Assembly (NCBI GenBank): GCA_902363835.1
Contig: CABJBM010000009.1
Coordinates: 62,001 to 126,000, forward strand
Length of the DNA stretch: 64,000 nt
Reading direction: 5' to 3'
Source of the DNA: Lachnospiraceae bacterium
Lineage (GTDB): Bacteria; Bacillota; Clostridia; Lachnospirales; Lachnospiraceae
The notes under the pieces are model-generated. The model saw nothing but the letters and a program-made list of their open reading frames with translations. It did no database searches and was not told where the DNA came from. The position numbers and the translations under genes were made by a program. Positions 36,711-45,823 of the stretch are shown here, one piece after another (position 1 is the first letter of the stretch; each line of letters begins with the position of its first letter).

Positions 36711-37535
36711 CTATTGATGCAGGGCACCTGGGTCCATAAGCCTGCTCACCATTTCTCCTGTTAAATGAAACAATAAAACAACAGCAACCAGAAGCACTCC
36801 CGGAAACAAGGCCAGCCACCATTTTCCCATTGCCAGGTATTTCATGCTCTCAGACAGGATCACGCCGATGGCAGGCTGTTCCGGGGAAAGCCCGAAGCCC
36901 AGAAACGTGATGCTTGCCTCATGAAGGATTGCATGGGGAAATAACAGCACAAGCCCTACCAAAAGCTGGGGGATCAAATGAGGCGTCATATGCTTAAGGG
37001 CCGTTTTAAAACCACCGTGGCCAAGCTTACGGGCGATTTTTATGTATTGGCTCTCCTTAAGCTGAAGGACCTCTCCTCTGATCAGCCTGGCAAGGGAGGT
37101 CCAGTGGGTTAAGGAGATTCCCACCACAACGCCCTTAAAGCCTTTTCCTATGGCAAAGGAGATCAAAACCAGCAAAAGGATATGGGGAATTCCCATGACA
37201 AGATCAATGAGCCCATTCACAAGTCCATCCGCCGCCTTTCCCATAGACGCTGCAAAAAGCCCCAGAAAAAAGGCAATCACTGTGCTGACTGCTGCTGTGA
37301 GAAGGCCGATGCGGATGCTCATGGAAAGGCCGGTCAGGGTCCGGACAAACATATCCCGGCCCATCCAGTCCGTGCCAAAGGGGTGGGATAAGCAGGGCGG
37401 CATATTTTTTCTGGAAAAATCAGTGACCATGGCCTCTGTCCTGTAAAGCTGCCCGGCAATGGTCACAGCCGCCAAAAGAGCGGTAAAAAGTATCAGAAGG
37501 CAGATCATGGACTTTCGGCCATTCCATTGTTTCAT
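36711..37535 (-). CDS. nickel/oligopeptide-type ABC permease (NikC/DppC-like)
   Basis: 274 residues. The front has the DppC/NikC sign HPFGTDWMGRDMFVRTLTG before the transport domain, five to six membrane segments and the EAA-type loop (IARKLGHGGFKTALKHMTPHL). It overlaps the other permease gene by 4 bases and ends 11 bases before the first ATPase. Confidence 0.9.
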   Translation of the reverse strand: MKQWNGRKSMICLLILFTALLAAVTIAGQLYRTEAMVTDFSRKNMPPCLSHPFGTDWMGRDMFVRTLTGLSMSIRIGLLTAAVSTVIAFFLGLFAASMGKAADGLVNGLIDLVMGIPHILLLVLISFAIGKGFKGVVVGISLTHWTSLARLIRGEVLQLKESQYIKIARKLGHGGFKTALKHMTPHLIPQLLVGLVLLFPHAILHEASITFLGFGLSPEQPAIGVILSESMKYLAMGKWWLALFPGVLLVAVVLLFHLTGEMVSRLMDPGALHQ

Positions 37536-38542
37536 GCGCCTTCCCTCCCTTTCCTCATTCTTGGATCCACCGTGCCATAAAGCACATTTGCGGTAAAATT
37601 CCCTGTAAATACAATGGCCGCACTGATGACTGTGATTCCCAGAAGCAGAGGTACATCACCGCCAAGTCCGGCTGTCACAGCCGCCTGGCCCAGTCCCGGA
37701 TAGGAAAATACTTCTTCCACCAGAACCGAACCTCCAAAGATTTCGCTGACCGAAGCAAGCTGAAGGGTTAAGGCAGGCAGAAGAATATTCCGGATTCCGT
37801 GGCGAAAGACAATCTGGCCCCTGGACTCTCCCCTTGCTCTTGCAAAGAGGACGTAATCACTTTCCATAACCTGGATCATTTTCCCTCTTGTATGGAGAAG
37901 AATATTGGACATTCCGGTAATGGAAAGGGTCAGGCAGGGCAAGATCCCATGCACTACCCGGTCCTTTAAGGTGACCTCTGCCGCTTCCATGCCTATGGGA
38001 ACGCTTAACCCAATGGGAAGCATCTTAAGCCAGACTGCAAACACCATCAAAAGAACCAGTGCCAGCCAGAAAGCCGGAGTGCTTGCGGTCATAAGAGCAT
38101 AAGCGGAGATCACCTTATCCACCGCTTTTCCTCTGTTTGCCCCTGCCAGGGTTCCCAGGGCAAAGCCGGCCCCTCCGGAAATCAGCCAGGAAACTGCCAT
38201 CAGCCATAGGGAGTTTGACAGCTTTACACCAATCACATGGGAAACCGGCTGGCGGTATAAAAGAGAGGTTCCCATATCCCCCCTTAGAAAATCGCCAGCC
38301 CAGGAAAGGAAACGTTCTGTTGGCGGTAAGTTGGTTCCCCAGTATTCCGAAAGCTTTGCAATCTGCTCCTGGCTCATAGAGCCAAGGGCCACCTGGCCAA
38401 TATTGACCTTTAAAGGATCAATGGGGGAAACCGATACCAGAAAAAAGGCTGCTGCACTTACGAGAAAAAGGAGGACGGCCATCCGTGTGAGCTGTTTCAG
38501 TAAAAACCAAAAGACGTTCCTTTTGAACCGGCCGCTTTTCAT
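37532..38542 (-). CDS. nickel/oligopeptide-type ABC permease (NikB/DppB-like)
   Basis: 336 residues, six predicted membrane helices, with the DppB/NikB hallmarks DMGTSLLYRQPV and the loop FARARGESRGQIVFRHGIRN. The ATG overlaps the binding-protein stop (ATGA), giving the start at 38542. One half of the membrane channel. Confidence 0.9.
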   Translation of the reverse strand: MKSGRFKRNVFWFLLKQLTRMAVLLFLVSAAAFFLVSVSPIDPLKVNIGQVALGSMSQEQIAKLSEYWGTNLPPTERFLSWAGDFLRGDMGTSLLYRQPVSHVIGVKLSNSLWLMAVSWLISGGAGFALGTLAGANRGKAVDKVISAYALMTASTPAFWLALVLLMVFAVWLKMLPIGLSVPIGMEAAEVTLKDRVVHGILPCLTLSITGMSNILLHTRGKMIQVMESDYVLFARARGESRGQIVFRHGIRNILLPALTLQLASVSEIFGGSVLVEEVFSYPGLGQAAVTAGLGGDVPLLLGITVISAAIVFTGNFTANVLYGTVDPRMRKGREGA

Positions 38543-40185
38543 TGTTCCCAGCTCCACTGATCCACGTTATTTACAATAGACCAGCCGTGGCCATGGGGAT
38601 GAAGCTTCTGGTCCGCAACCTTTAATCCATCTCTTACCCAATATAAATGATCAATATTTACAAGCCAAATCCATGGAATATCTCCGTTTTGGGTAATGCC
38701 TGTTTCTCCATCCCACTGAGCTTTTTTCCACAGCTCATACGATTTTTCCAGATCGCTTTCCGCCAGAGCTTCATCCATGTACTGGTCCAGCTTTTGATTG
38801 GCATAAGGGGAATAAGCTGCAAGCCCGGTTTCCTTCATGGTATGGTAAATATTATAAAGCTCCATGGGAGTATGAGCACCCCAGCCCCAGATCAAAGGCT
38901 GTGATTGAGCTCTGTCATAAGCAGTATCCCAGCTTGCACCTTCCATCTGTCCGTCAATTCCTAACTTTTTAAGCTGATTGATGGTGTCTGCCGCAAGGGC
39001 CTGCCTTACAGAATCTCCTGCCGGATAAAGAAAATGGAGTTCAGCCCGTTTTCCCTCCTTCACTCTGATTCCGTCGCCGCCCACATTCCAGCCTGCCTCA
39101 TCAAGCAAGGCCTTTGCTCCTTCCGGGTCATATTCCGTCTTTGCAGAAGGCTCATACCATGGCATCTTGTCACAGACGCTGTAAGCGGGGGCGCCGTATC
39201 CGTTCAGCACGTTATTTATCATTTCTTCCCGGTTGATTCCAATGTTGATGGCTCTTCTGACCTTTACATCACTGGTAAAATCATTTCCCAAAGGAATTCC
39301 CTCTTCCGATACGCTTCCGGATGGAATGGCCGGAAGGTTAAATCCACGGTTATCCACGGTTTTGCAGTCCAAAAGACCATACCCGGGTACATTAAGATCC
39401 GAATAGGAGGCAGCCGTATACGCAATATCCGCCTGTCCGGACTGGACTGCCGCCAAAGCCCCATCTTCTTCCATGAAGAGGACCGTAACCCGTTTCATCT
39501 TTGGTGCTTCTCCATAATAGTCCGGATTGGCTTCCAGGATCACCTGCTGGCCTCTGTCCCATTGCTTTAATATGTACCTGCCTGATCCGATGGGATGCTC
39601 CCCATAATCCGGTCCATATGCATGTTCCGGTACGATCCCTGTCACAGCCATAGTGTATGGCCAGATGGAATAGGGATGCTTCATATGGAACTCCACGGCC
39701 GTGTCATCCACTGCCTCTGCCCTGTCAAGCATTGTGAAATCATTCACAGAGCTGGTATCTCTCAAGGTATTATAAGTAAATGCCACATCCTGGCCGGTCA
39801 GCTTTTCCCCATCTGTAAAAAACACGTCATCCCGGATCTTTACGGTCCAGGTCATGCCGTCGCTGCTGACCTTTAAATCCGTTGCCAGATCATAACCAAT
39901 ATTCAAATCCTTATCAGTGACCGTAAGCGTGCTTTGAATCAAAGGCTCATGAACGTGCTCCCCTGCTCCCCAGCCATAAGCCGGATCAAATCCTGCCTCA
40001 GGTTCTGAACTGACACCCATCACCACTACGACCCTGTCCTTATTCCCGGCATCATCTGCTTCCGTTGATTCCGCAACCGCCTGGGTCTGTCCTCCGGCCT
40101 GTGTCCCGCCGGCCTTTCCACAACCATTCATAACCATGGCAGACAGTACCAGCACTGCGGCGATCCCCCATCTATTCTTTATCAT
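38539..40185 (-). CDS. nickel/oligopeptide-type substrate-binding lipoprotein (SBP family 5, NikA-like)
   Basis: 548 residues. Signal peptide ends in lipobox VMNGC. The family-5 binding protein signs are present: EPLIQSTLTV, LKVSSDGMTWTVKIRDDVFFTDGEKLTGQDVAFT and the later IGINREEMI. First gene of the eight-gene operon that ends with larE; nickel (perhaps as a chelate with histidine-like ligands) is the likely cargo because LarC needs it, although peptide uptake cannot be excluded from sequence alone. Confidence 0.88.
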   Translation of the reverse strand: MIKNRWGIAAVLVLSAMVMNGCGKAGGTQAGGQTQAVAESTEADDAGNKDRVVVVMGVSSEPEAGFDPAYGWGAGEHVHEPLIQSTLTVTDKDLNIGYDLATDLKVSSDGMTWTVKIRDDVFFTDGEKLTGQDVAFTYNTLRDTSSVNDFTMLDRAEAVDDTAVEFHMKHPYSIWPYTMAVTGIVPEHAYGPDYGEHPIGSGRYILKQWDRGQQVILEANPDYYGEAPKMKRVTVLFMEEDGALAAVQSGQADIAYTAASYSDLNVPGYGLLDCKTVDNRGFNLPAIPSGSVSEEGIPLGNDFTSDVKVRRAINIGINREEMINNVLNGYGAPAYSVCDKMPWYEPSAKTEYDPEGAKALLDEAGWNVGGDGIRVKEGKRAELHFLYPAGDSVRQALAADTINQLKKLGIDGQMEGASWDTAYDRAQSQPLIWGWGAHTPMELYNIYHTMKETGLAAYSPYANQKLDQYMDEALAESDLEKSYELWKKAQWDGETGITQNGDIPWIWLVNIDHLYWVRDGLKVADQKLHPHGHGWSIVNNVDQWSWEQ

Positions 40186-40237
40186 TGTTCTCCTCCTCCA
40201 TAAGCGCTTTTCTCCGTGTCCGGTATTTTCTGCAAGA

Positions 40238-40304
40238 AAAACAGATACCAGAAACAGTCATACGTATTCCTTGGGAATACCCATACCTTCCTGGTATCTG
40301 TTTT
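40238..40304 (-). promoter_or_regulatory. leader hairpin (possible attenuator) of the nickel/lar operon
   Basis: AAAACAGATACCAG (40238-40251) and its exact reverse complement (40291-40304) form a 14-base outer stem; inside is a second perfect stem GTATTCC-TTG-GGAATAC (40264-40280). On the transcribed minus strand the outer stem ends in CTGTTTTTC. It lies between the predicted transcription start and the binding-protein gene, as expected of a transcription attenuator. Confidence 0.55.
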
Positions 40305-40363
40305 CATTTATGATTATAGTTTGATCATTCTGTCAGTGGTGACTTCTGTCAGCCGTTAAAAAA

Positions 40364-40392
40364 AGTATACGTAGAAATCAGTCATACGTCAA
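40364..40392 (-). promoter_or_regulatory. promoter with overlapping operator-like repeat for the nickel/lar operon
   Basis: TTGACG and TATACT lie 17 bases apart on the minus strand. The spacer and -10 element contain GTATGA and GTATAC, 11 bases apart. The motif CAGTCATACGT (plus strand 40379-40389) is repeated exactly at 40255-40265 in the leader hairpin. The -35 element overlaps the stop codon of the acetyltransferase gene. Confidence 0.6.
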
Positions 40393-40949
40393 CGGCTTTT
40401 TATGCAAACGTTTGGGAAACAGGCAGCATCCTGGAAAAGTTCCTTTAATAAAATATCTCTTAAATATCCGCCGTATTTTTCCTTGGTCATGACAACCTGA
40501 TAGCCCTGCTTAATAATATTGTTCTTGCTGTATATATTCTCCGGATGGACGGTGCACATCAGATACCGGTACCCCTGTTTCCTCAGTTCTTCCTCTGCGG
40601 TATTCATGAGGACATACTGAAGACCGTTTCCCCGGTATTCCGGCAGAATGGCCACTGACTCCATATGGGCCACCTTTCCTAATTCTTCTTGGGAAAGCCC
40701 TATGTCCCTGCCAAGGTTTTCTTCCCTGTTTCCCGGCAATGCAGCAATAAACACGCCTGCCAGGGCCCCGGAATCCTTTTCAAAGGCCTTATAACCGATC
40801 CCATTTCCCTCTGTAAGCATGTGGCAGGTGTATTCCGAATCATCGGCAACAAACCAGTCCTTCTGCCGGATCTGCTGCCACACTGACTGGATCACGTCAG
40901 CCATGATCTGATAATCCTCAATGGCTGCCCTTTTAATCAAAAATTCCAT
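40389..40949 (-). CDS. GNAT-family N-acetyltransferase
   Basis: 186 residues from ATG 40949, behind GAGGAAGGGCCGGAG. The acetyl-CoA-binding region is VAHMESVAILPEYRGNGLQYVLMNTAEEEL (motif A, Q/RxxGxG/A form RGNGLQ), and the CTVHPENIYSKNNIIKQGYQ segment is motif B. A Cys/Phe-rich tail closes the protein. Substrate unknown. It may form an operon with the small membrane protein upstream (16-base gap). Confidence 0.85.
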   Translation of the reverse strand: MEFLIKRAAIEDYQIMADVIQSVWQQIRQKDWFVADDSEYTCHMLTEGNGIGYKAFEKDSGALAGVFIAALPGNREENLGRDIGLSQEELGKVAHMESVAILPEYRGNGLQYVLMNTAEEELRKQGYRYLMCTVHPENIYSKNNIIKQGYQVVMTKEKYGGYLRDILLKELFQDAACFPNVCIKSR

Positions 40950-40965
40950 GCTCCGGCCCTTCCTC

Positions 40966-41160
40966 TTAAACAACTGCCTTCCAAAACTCTGCAGGCTCCC
41001 AATGTTCCTCTTGAAGAACCTGGACCTTTTCCCGGGGCACTTCCATATCAGGAATGGCATCCCCGCCATGGAACCAGCTGTACGTACCGGCGCAAAGCAA
41101 AATCATAATCAGACAAAACGCGATCAGCATAATCTTATTATATAAATTCTTATCTTCCAC
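40966..41160 (-). CDS. small single-pass membrane protein
   Basis: 64 residues from GTG 41160, preferred because AAGGGG lies 7 bases upstream; ATG 41181 has no ribosome site. One membrane helix (KIMLIAFCLIMILLCAGTY) is followed by an acidic tail with WFHGG and EEHWEPAEFW. Function unknown. Confidence 0.55.
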   Translation of the reverse strand: MEDKNLYNKIMLIAFCLIMILLCAGTYSWFHGGDAIPDMEVPREKVQVLQEEHWEPAEFWKAVV

Positions 41161-41264
41161 ACCGTTTCCCCTTTCTTTCATTATGTAACCAGTCTATGCT
41201 TCCAATGAATGCCTGCATTCCTGCGCCCGCTCATTGTTTGCAGAAACAGCATTCAAAACTGTTT

Positions 41265-41942
41265 TTAAACATTCCTTGTAAAACGGCACTGAGGGAAGTT
41301 GGTACAGCCATAAAATTCTCCGAATTTTCCGCTGCGGAGCTTAAGCACCCCGCCGCATTGCGGGCATATCTCAGCTTCTTCCTTATTGTTATTGTCAAGC
41401 AGTTTTCCCATCTGCTCATAGCACTTCTGGTTCATAATACAATCAGAAAGCGCCCGGTGAGCCCCTTCCGTATTGATATGGAAATACGCCGAAATATCCG
41501 TCAGACGGTGACGGCCAAGCTGTGGCAGGCAGGCCTTTGCCATAAAAAGAGTGTCCACGTAATCATTGGGCACCTCTCTCTCAAGAAGCTCTTCTGCCGC
41601 CCGGTAAAGGAAAAGCAAGTCAAAGGACTGAATATTATGGCCTACCAGAATTTCTCCTTCAATAAAGGAAAAGAAATCCGGCAGGACCTCTTTTAATCCG
41701 GGGGCCTCCCTTACCATGTCATCTGTGATTCCATTTACGTTGGTGGCTCCGGCCGGAATATGGGTTCCCGGATTGACCAGCATATTAAATTCGGCAACAG
41801 GCTCATGTCCCTTCACCTTGATGGCGGAAATCTCAATAATGGAATCCTCTCCTGGGCTGATGCCTGTTGTCTCTAAGTCAAATACTACGTAATTCTCTGC
41901 GTATTGGTTTAAACGTCTGCCTGTAAACTGTCTGACAGCCAT
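41265..41942 (-). CDS. DnaQ/PolC-type 3'-5' exonuclease with C-terminal topoisomerase-type zinc finger
   Basis: 225 residues. DEDDh exonuclease motifs are intact: VFDLETTG (Exo I), GHNIQSFDL (Exo II) and HRALSDC (Exo III, His plus Asp). After residue 190 a zinc ribbon CPQCGG...GCTNFPQC of the topoisomerase I zf-C4 type is added, which in topoisomerases contacts single-stranded DNA. GGAGGA precedes ATG 41942. Probably acts in DNA repair or RNA/DNA end trimming; the exonuclease-zinc ribbon pairing is less usual. Confidence 0.85.
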   Translation of the reverse strand: MAVRQFTGRRLNQYAENYVVFDLETTGISPGEDSIIEISAIKVKGHEPVAEFNMLVNPGTHIPAGATNVNGITDDMVREAPGLKEVLPDFFSFIEGEILVGHNIQSFDLLFLYRAAEELLEREVPNDYVDTLFMAKACLPQLGRHRLTDISAYFHINTEGAHRALSDCIMNQKCYEQMGKLLDNNNKEEAEICPQCGGVLKLRSGKFGEFYGCTNFPQCRFTRNV

Positions 41943-42026
41943 AGGTTCCTCCATTCTTTTGTATGTAAACAGGATACTTGTAACAACTCCATTATACCCG
42001 CTATCCTTCCATACATCAAGTAAAAA

Positions 42027-42743
42027 TCAATGAAGGGCAACCATCTGTTCTGCCACTGTCTCCGCTTCTTCCGCTGAAAAGTATCCGCACTCCTCCATTC
42101 TCCGAAGGACTTTCATCTGTCTTTTCTCCGCCAGTACCGGGTTTTTAGACGGCGCATATTTGGAAGGAGCATTAGGCACACCGGCTAAAAGAGTGCTCTC
42201 ATACTCTGTCATGTCCCCGGGCACTTTATTAAAGTAACCTTCACTGGCATCGCCTACGCTGTAATATCCCTCCCCAAAATAAATGCAGTTCACATACAGC
42301 TCAAAAATTTCCTCCTTGGAATAATTTTTCTCAATATCAAAGGCCATGAACACCTCAGCCGCTTTCCTTGTAATATCCTTATCCTGATCAAAATACAGGT
42401 TCTTGGCAAGCTGCTGGGTTATGGTGCTGCCGCCTTCCACAAGCCTTCCGGCCCTGATATCGTTTGTCACTGCCCGGGCAATTGCAATTAAGTCGATCCC
42501 GTTATGGCGGTAAAACCGGTGATCCTCCACCGATAGGACTGCGTTTACATAAATCTGGGGCAGACTTTCGTATTCCGTGTAGCCTTCCTTATCCCGGACA
42601 GCTTCCACACGTTCCTGAAGCCCGGTTTCCTCAAGAGCCTCCCGGTACATTTCATAGCCTTTATATGCCACAGTGAATCCGGCCAAAAGACATACTGTCA
42701 TCAGCAAAAACATAATTCTTCTTATAAATGTTCCAATCTTCAT
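42027..42743 (-). CDS. monofunctional peptidoglycan glycosyltransferase (GT51)
   Basis: 238 residues. One N-terminal membrane helix (about 8-27), then GT51 motifs: VLSVEDHRFYRHNGID with the catalytic Glu, GGSTITQQLAKNLYF, KEEIFELYVNCIYFG and GVPNAPSKYAPS. There is no transpeptidase domain, so it polymerises lipid II glycan strands only. ATG 42743 is preferred over 42767 because the protein then begins MKIGTFIRRIMF, a usual start for this family; AAAGGTGG lies 11 bases upstream. Confidence 0.9.
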   Translation of the reverse strand: MKIGTFIRRIMFLLMTVCLLAGFTVAYKGYEMYREALEETGLQERVEAVRDKEGYTEYESLPQIYVNAVLSVEDHRFYRHNGIDLIAIARAVTNDIRAGRLVEGGSTITQQLAKNLYFDQDKDITRKAAEVFMAFDIEKNYSKEEIFELYVNCIYFGEGYYSVGDASEGYFNKVPGDMTEYESTLLAGVPNAPSKYAPSKNPVLAEKRQMKVLRRMEECGYFSAEEAETVAEQMVALH

Positions 42744-42958
42744 AGATTCACTGCCACCTTTCCTCATTTTCGCCCATGCTTTTTGGGCATACAGGTATCC
42801 CCAAAAGGGGTTCTGTTATATGATATGTTATGGTTATGACTAAATTGTACCATAGAGTTCCTCTAAAAATAGGAATAATTCCTTATATTTCCCTAAAGTT
42901 TTCGGACAGGTTCTGACAAAACTCTTACCAGTTCTTACAAATTAATGAAAGGATGGGA

Positions 42959-43004
42959 AAAATCAGCATTTCACAGGCTCATAACTGCCTGCAGAATGCT
43001 GATT
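42959..43004 (-). terminator. intrinsic terminator of the arabinose-oligosaccharide operon
   Basis: AATCAGCATT and AATGCTGATT pair; on the minus strand the stem is followed by TTTTTCCC. It lies 13 bases beyond the GH43 stop. Confidence 0.75.
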
Positions 43005-43016
43005 TCTTTCTTAATA

Positions 43017-43985
43017 TCATCTTATTTGATTTTTCCAGTCAAATACAGGACCATGATCCTCCCAGCCAATCCTCATCATATAAGTATGCCGGTTGGGATC
43101 ATAGAGAGGATCTCCGGTGATCTCATCGTACTGCCTTGCATGATAAACCATGACATCCTGAATTCCGTCCTCACCTTTCACAAAACAATTGTGCCCTGGG
43201 CCAAAAATACCTGCCTCCGGCACCGTCTTAAATACAGGCTCCCGCTCCTTTTTCCATGCATTCCGGTCCAGCAAATCTGCATCTGCATCAATGCTTAAAA
43301 GCCCCATGCAATAGCATTCCCCTGTGGCGCTGGCAGAATAAGTGACATAAATCCTGTTTCCATGCTTTAAAACAGCCGGCCCTTCATTGACCCAGAACCC
43401 CACCCGTTCCCAGTCATAGTCAGGTGCAGAAAGAGTCACCTGCTCTGATGAAAGCTTCCAGGGCGTTTCCATTCCGGCTATGTAAAGATTGGAAATCTTC
43501 TTCCCTACGCTGACCTTTTCCGCCCAGATGCAATACCTCTTCCCTCCATGGTCAAAAACCGTCATATCCAGGGAAAAATCCCGGAACGAATAATCATCAA
43601 AGGGCTGCACCATGCCCAGCTCCCTCCATGTCCCTGTCATTGGGTCCTCTTCCCTGCATTCCAGCACATAAGGGCGGATGGCCCAGACATCATCCGCATC
43701 TCCTGCTGCAAAATAAATGTACCACCTGCCATCCAAATAATGAAGCTCCGGAGCCCAAATGTGGGCACTCATAATCCCTTTCCGGTGTTTTTCCCAGACG
43801 GTCACTTCCTTTTCATCCTTTAAGCCCAAAATTCTGCTGGAACGGCGGAGGATGATCCGGTCATATTCCGGCACTGATGCAGTAAAATAATAACTTCCAT
43901 CCTTATGCCTGTATACATAAGGATCTGCCCTTTGGGCGATAAATGGTTCATTATAAGGGGTTTTCTTAAAGTTACTGTTGTTCAT
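43017..43985 (-). CDS. glycoside hydrolase family 43 (probable alpha-L-arabinofuranosidase/xylosidase)
   Basis: 322 residues, no signal peptide, so cytoplasmic. Five-bladed propeller enzyme with the three acidic residues placed as expected: RADPYVY (general base), FSLDMTVF (pKa-modulating Asp) and VNEGPAV (general acid). HIWAPELHY is also family-typical. It acts on sugars brought in by the adjacent ABC transporter; together with GH127 this points to arabinofuranose-containing oligosaccharides. It is the last gene of the operon. Confidence 0.9.
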   Translation of the reverse strand: MNNSNFKKTPYNEPFIAQRADPYVYRHKDGSYYFTASVPEYDRIILRRSSRILGLKDEKEVTVWEKHRKGIMSAHIWAPELHYLDGRWYIYFAAGDADDVWAIRPYVLECREEDPMTGTWRELGMVQPFDDYSFRDFSLDMTVFDHGGKRYCIWAEKVSVGKKISNLYIAGMETPWKLSSEQVTLSAPDYDWERVGFWVNEGPAVLKHGNRIYVTYSASATGECYCMGLLSIDADADLLDRNAWKKEREPVFKTVPEAGIFGPGHNCFVKGEDGIQDVMVYHARQYDEITGDPLYDPNRHTYMMRIGWEDHGPVFDWKNQIR

Positions 43986-43997
43986 CTTCTGTCACCT

Positions 43998-44858
43998 CTA
44001 ACCTTTCACTGCTCCTGCCATCATTCCTTCAATAAAATATTTCTGGAATGCCACAAACAAGAGGAATATGGGAATTACCGAAAAAACGGAGCCCACGATC
44101 AAAAGGCTGTAATTATCCCCGTAAGGATTAATAAGCGTATTTAAGCCCAGAGTCAGGGGATACTTTTCAGAGGACCGGATCACCAGAAGAGGCCAAAGAT
44201 AATTGTTCCATGCATTCATTCCATTGAGAATGGCCATGGCGGAAAATGCAGGCTTCATCAAAGGAACGATCAGCTTATAAAAAATCCCGTACTCAGTGGC
44301 TCCGTCGATTCTCCCTGCCTCTAAAAGAGATCCCGGAATGCTCACCAGATACTGGCGGAAGAAAAAAATCGTGGAGGCATGGGCAACAAAGGGGAGAATA
44401 ACAGCAGCATAGCTGTCCATCATTTTCCAGGCAGACATCTGTTTATAAAGAGGAAGCATGACCACCTCCAGGGGAATGGAAAGGATCAGAAGAACAACAA
44501 CAAACAGCACCCTTTTTCCCTTGAATTCATAAGCTGCAAATCCATATCCCACAAAGGAGCTTACAACCAGGGTGCCTGCCACAGTGACAACCGTAAGGCA
44601 GATGCTGTTAAAGAACCATTTCCAGTATTCATGCTGTCCTGCAAACAGCAGAACATAGTTATCCAAATTCATTCTTGAAACGCGAATATCCAGGTTAAGG
44701 CCGTATTGCAGCAGATCACTGCCGGGCTTAAAGCTGGCCACAAACAGCACCCAGATGGGAAGAATGATCAGCAGGGCAAGAACAGCAAACAAAAGGACCA
44801 GCGCAGCGGAGACCGCCTTTCTTCTGCCCTGTAAGTTTGCTCTGTTTTTCTCTCTCAT
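43998..44858 (-). CDS. carbohydrate ABC transporter permease (AraQ/MalG-like)
   Basis: 286 residues, six membrane helices, EAA loop near 190 (LLEAGRIDGATEYGIFYKLIVPLMKPA). Paired with the other permease one base upstream. CUT1-type sugar uptake systems use a shared ATPase encoded elsewhere, and none is in this operon. Confidence 0.92.
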   Translation of the reverse strand: MREKNRANLQGRRKAVSAALVLLFAVLALLIILPIWVLFVASFKPGSDLLQYGLNLDIRVSRMNLDNYVLLFAGQHEYWKWFFNSICLTVVTVAGTLVVSSFVGYGFAAYEFKGKRVLFVVVLLILSIPLEVVMLPLYKQMSAWKMMDSYAAVILPFVAHASTIFFFRQYLVSIPGSLLEAGRIDGATEYGIFYKLIVPLMKPAFSAMAILNGMNAWNNYLWPLLVIRSSEKYPLTLGLNTLINPYGDNYSLLIVGSVFSVIPIFLLFVAFQKYFIEGMMAGAVKG

Positions 44859-44859
44859 G

Positions 44860-45744
44860 TCATTCCCTCCCTTCTTTAAAGGTTCCTGTGATTTTCAGCT
44901 GAATGATGTTTACCAGCATGACAACCAGCAAAAGGATCAGGCCCACCGCACAGGCATAACCCAGGGCCCTCTTTTCAACACCCTGCCGGTAAAGGTATCC
45001 CACAATGGTAAGGCCGATGTTATTTGGAGAATTATTCCCCTTAAACAGCATATTGCTTTCAAGAAACATGGACAGGCCCGCATAAATGCTGATGGTAAGG
45101 ACATAAACCGTTGTAGGCTTGACCAGGGGCACGGATATTTTAGAAAACTGCTGCCATTTGGAAGCGCCGTCAATGGCTGCCGCCTCATAAAGATCAGAGG
45201 GAATGCTTTGAAGTCCTGAAAGAAAATACAGGATATTCACTCCGGTCCATCTCCAGCAGGCCAAAAGCAAAAGGGCAAAATAACTAGTCCCGGCTCCTTT
45301 CAGCCATTTCACAGGGGCTGCTCCGAAAAAGCCCAGTACCTGATTAAAAAGAGAGGTGGAGGACTCTCCGAACATAAGGCGGAAAATGGTACCTGCCACC
45401 ACAACGGAGGTCAGCGCCGGTATGAAATAGACGGATTTAAAAAGGTCTGCCTTTTTCATCAGCCTGCTGTTTAATAAGGTTGCAAACAGCATGGGAAAAG
45501 GAATCAGAAGGACCAGGGTCCCTGCCATATATTTAAAGCTGTTCCACAATGCCTTCATAAATATTTTATCAGACAGCAGCCGCGTATAATTGTCAAATCC
45601 CACCCATTGCTCTTTTAATACATCCTGAAAGCTTAAAAGGACCCCATTGCATATGGGCACAAGCCAGAATAACAATACGGTGATCACAAACGGGCAGATA
45701 AATACATAAGGAGCTATCTTTTTCGAGTAAAAGAATTTCTTCAT
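44860..45744 (-). CDS. carbohydrate ABC transporter permease (AraP/MalF-like)
   Basis: 294 residues from ATG 45744, which begins MKKFFYSKKIAPYVF; AGGGG lies upstream. Six membrane helices and EAA loop DLYEAAAIDGASKWQQFSKI. The longer frame upstream adds a non-family stretch. With the MalG-like partner it forms the membrane channel of a CUT1 importer. Confidence 0.92.
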   Translation of the reverse strand: MKKFFYSKKIAPYVFICPFVITVLLFWLVPICNGVLLSFQDVLKEQWVGFDNYTRLLSDKIFMKALWNSFKYMAGTLVLLIPFPMLFATLLNSRLMKKADLFKSVYFIPALTSVVVAGTIFRLMFGESSTSLFNQVLGFFGAAPVKWLKGAGTSYFALLLLACWRWTGVNILYFLSGLQSIPSDLYEAAAIDGASKWQQFSKISVPLVKPTTVYVLTISIYAGLSMFLESNMLFKGNNSPNNIGLTIVGYLYRQGVEKRALGYACAVGLILLLVVMLVNIIQLKITGTFKEGRE

Positions 45745-45823
45745 TTTGCATACCCCTTTTCTAATAGGAACTGGCTGGTCAGCTGCAGGAAACACGCCTG
45801 CCTCCTGCAGCCTGCTGCCTTTC

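Noticed and set aside
40238..40304. NiCo (czcD-type) riboswitch
   Set aside because: The structure is a two-stem hairpin, not the four-way junction of that class, and I cannot match its conserved core.
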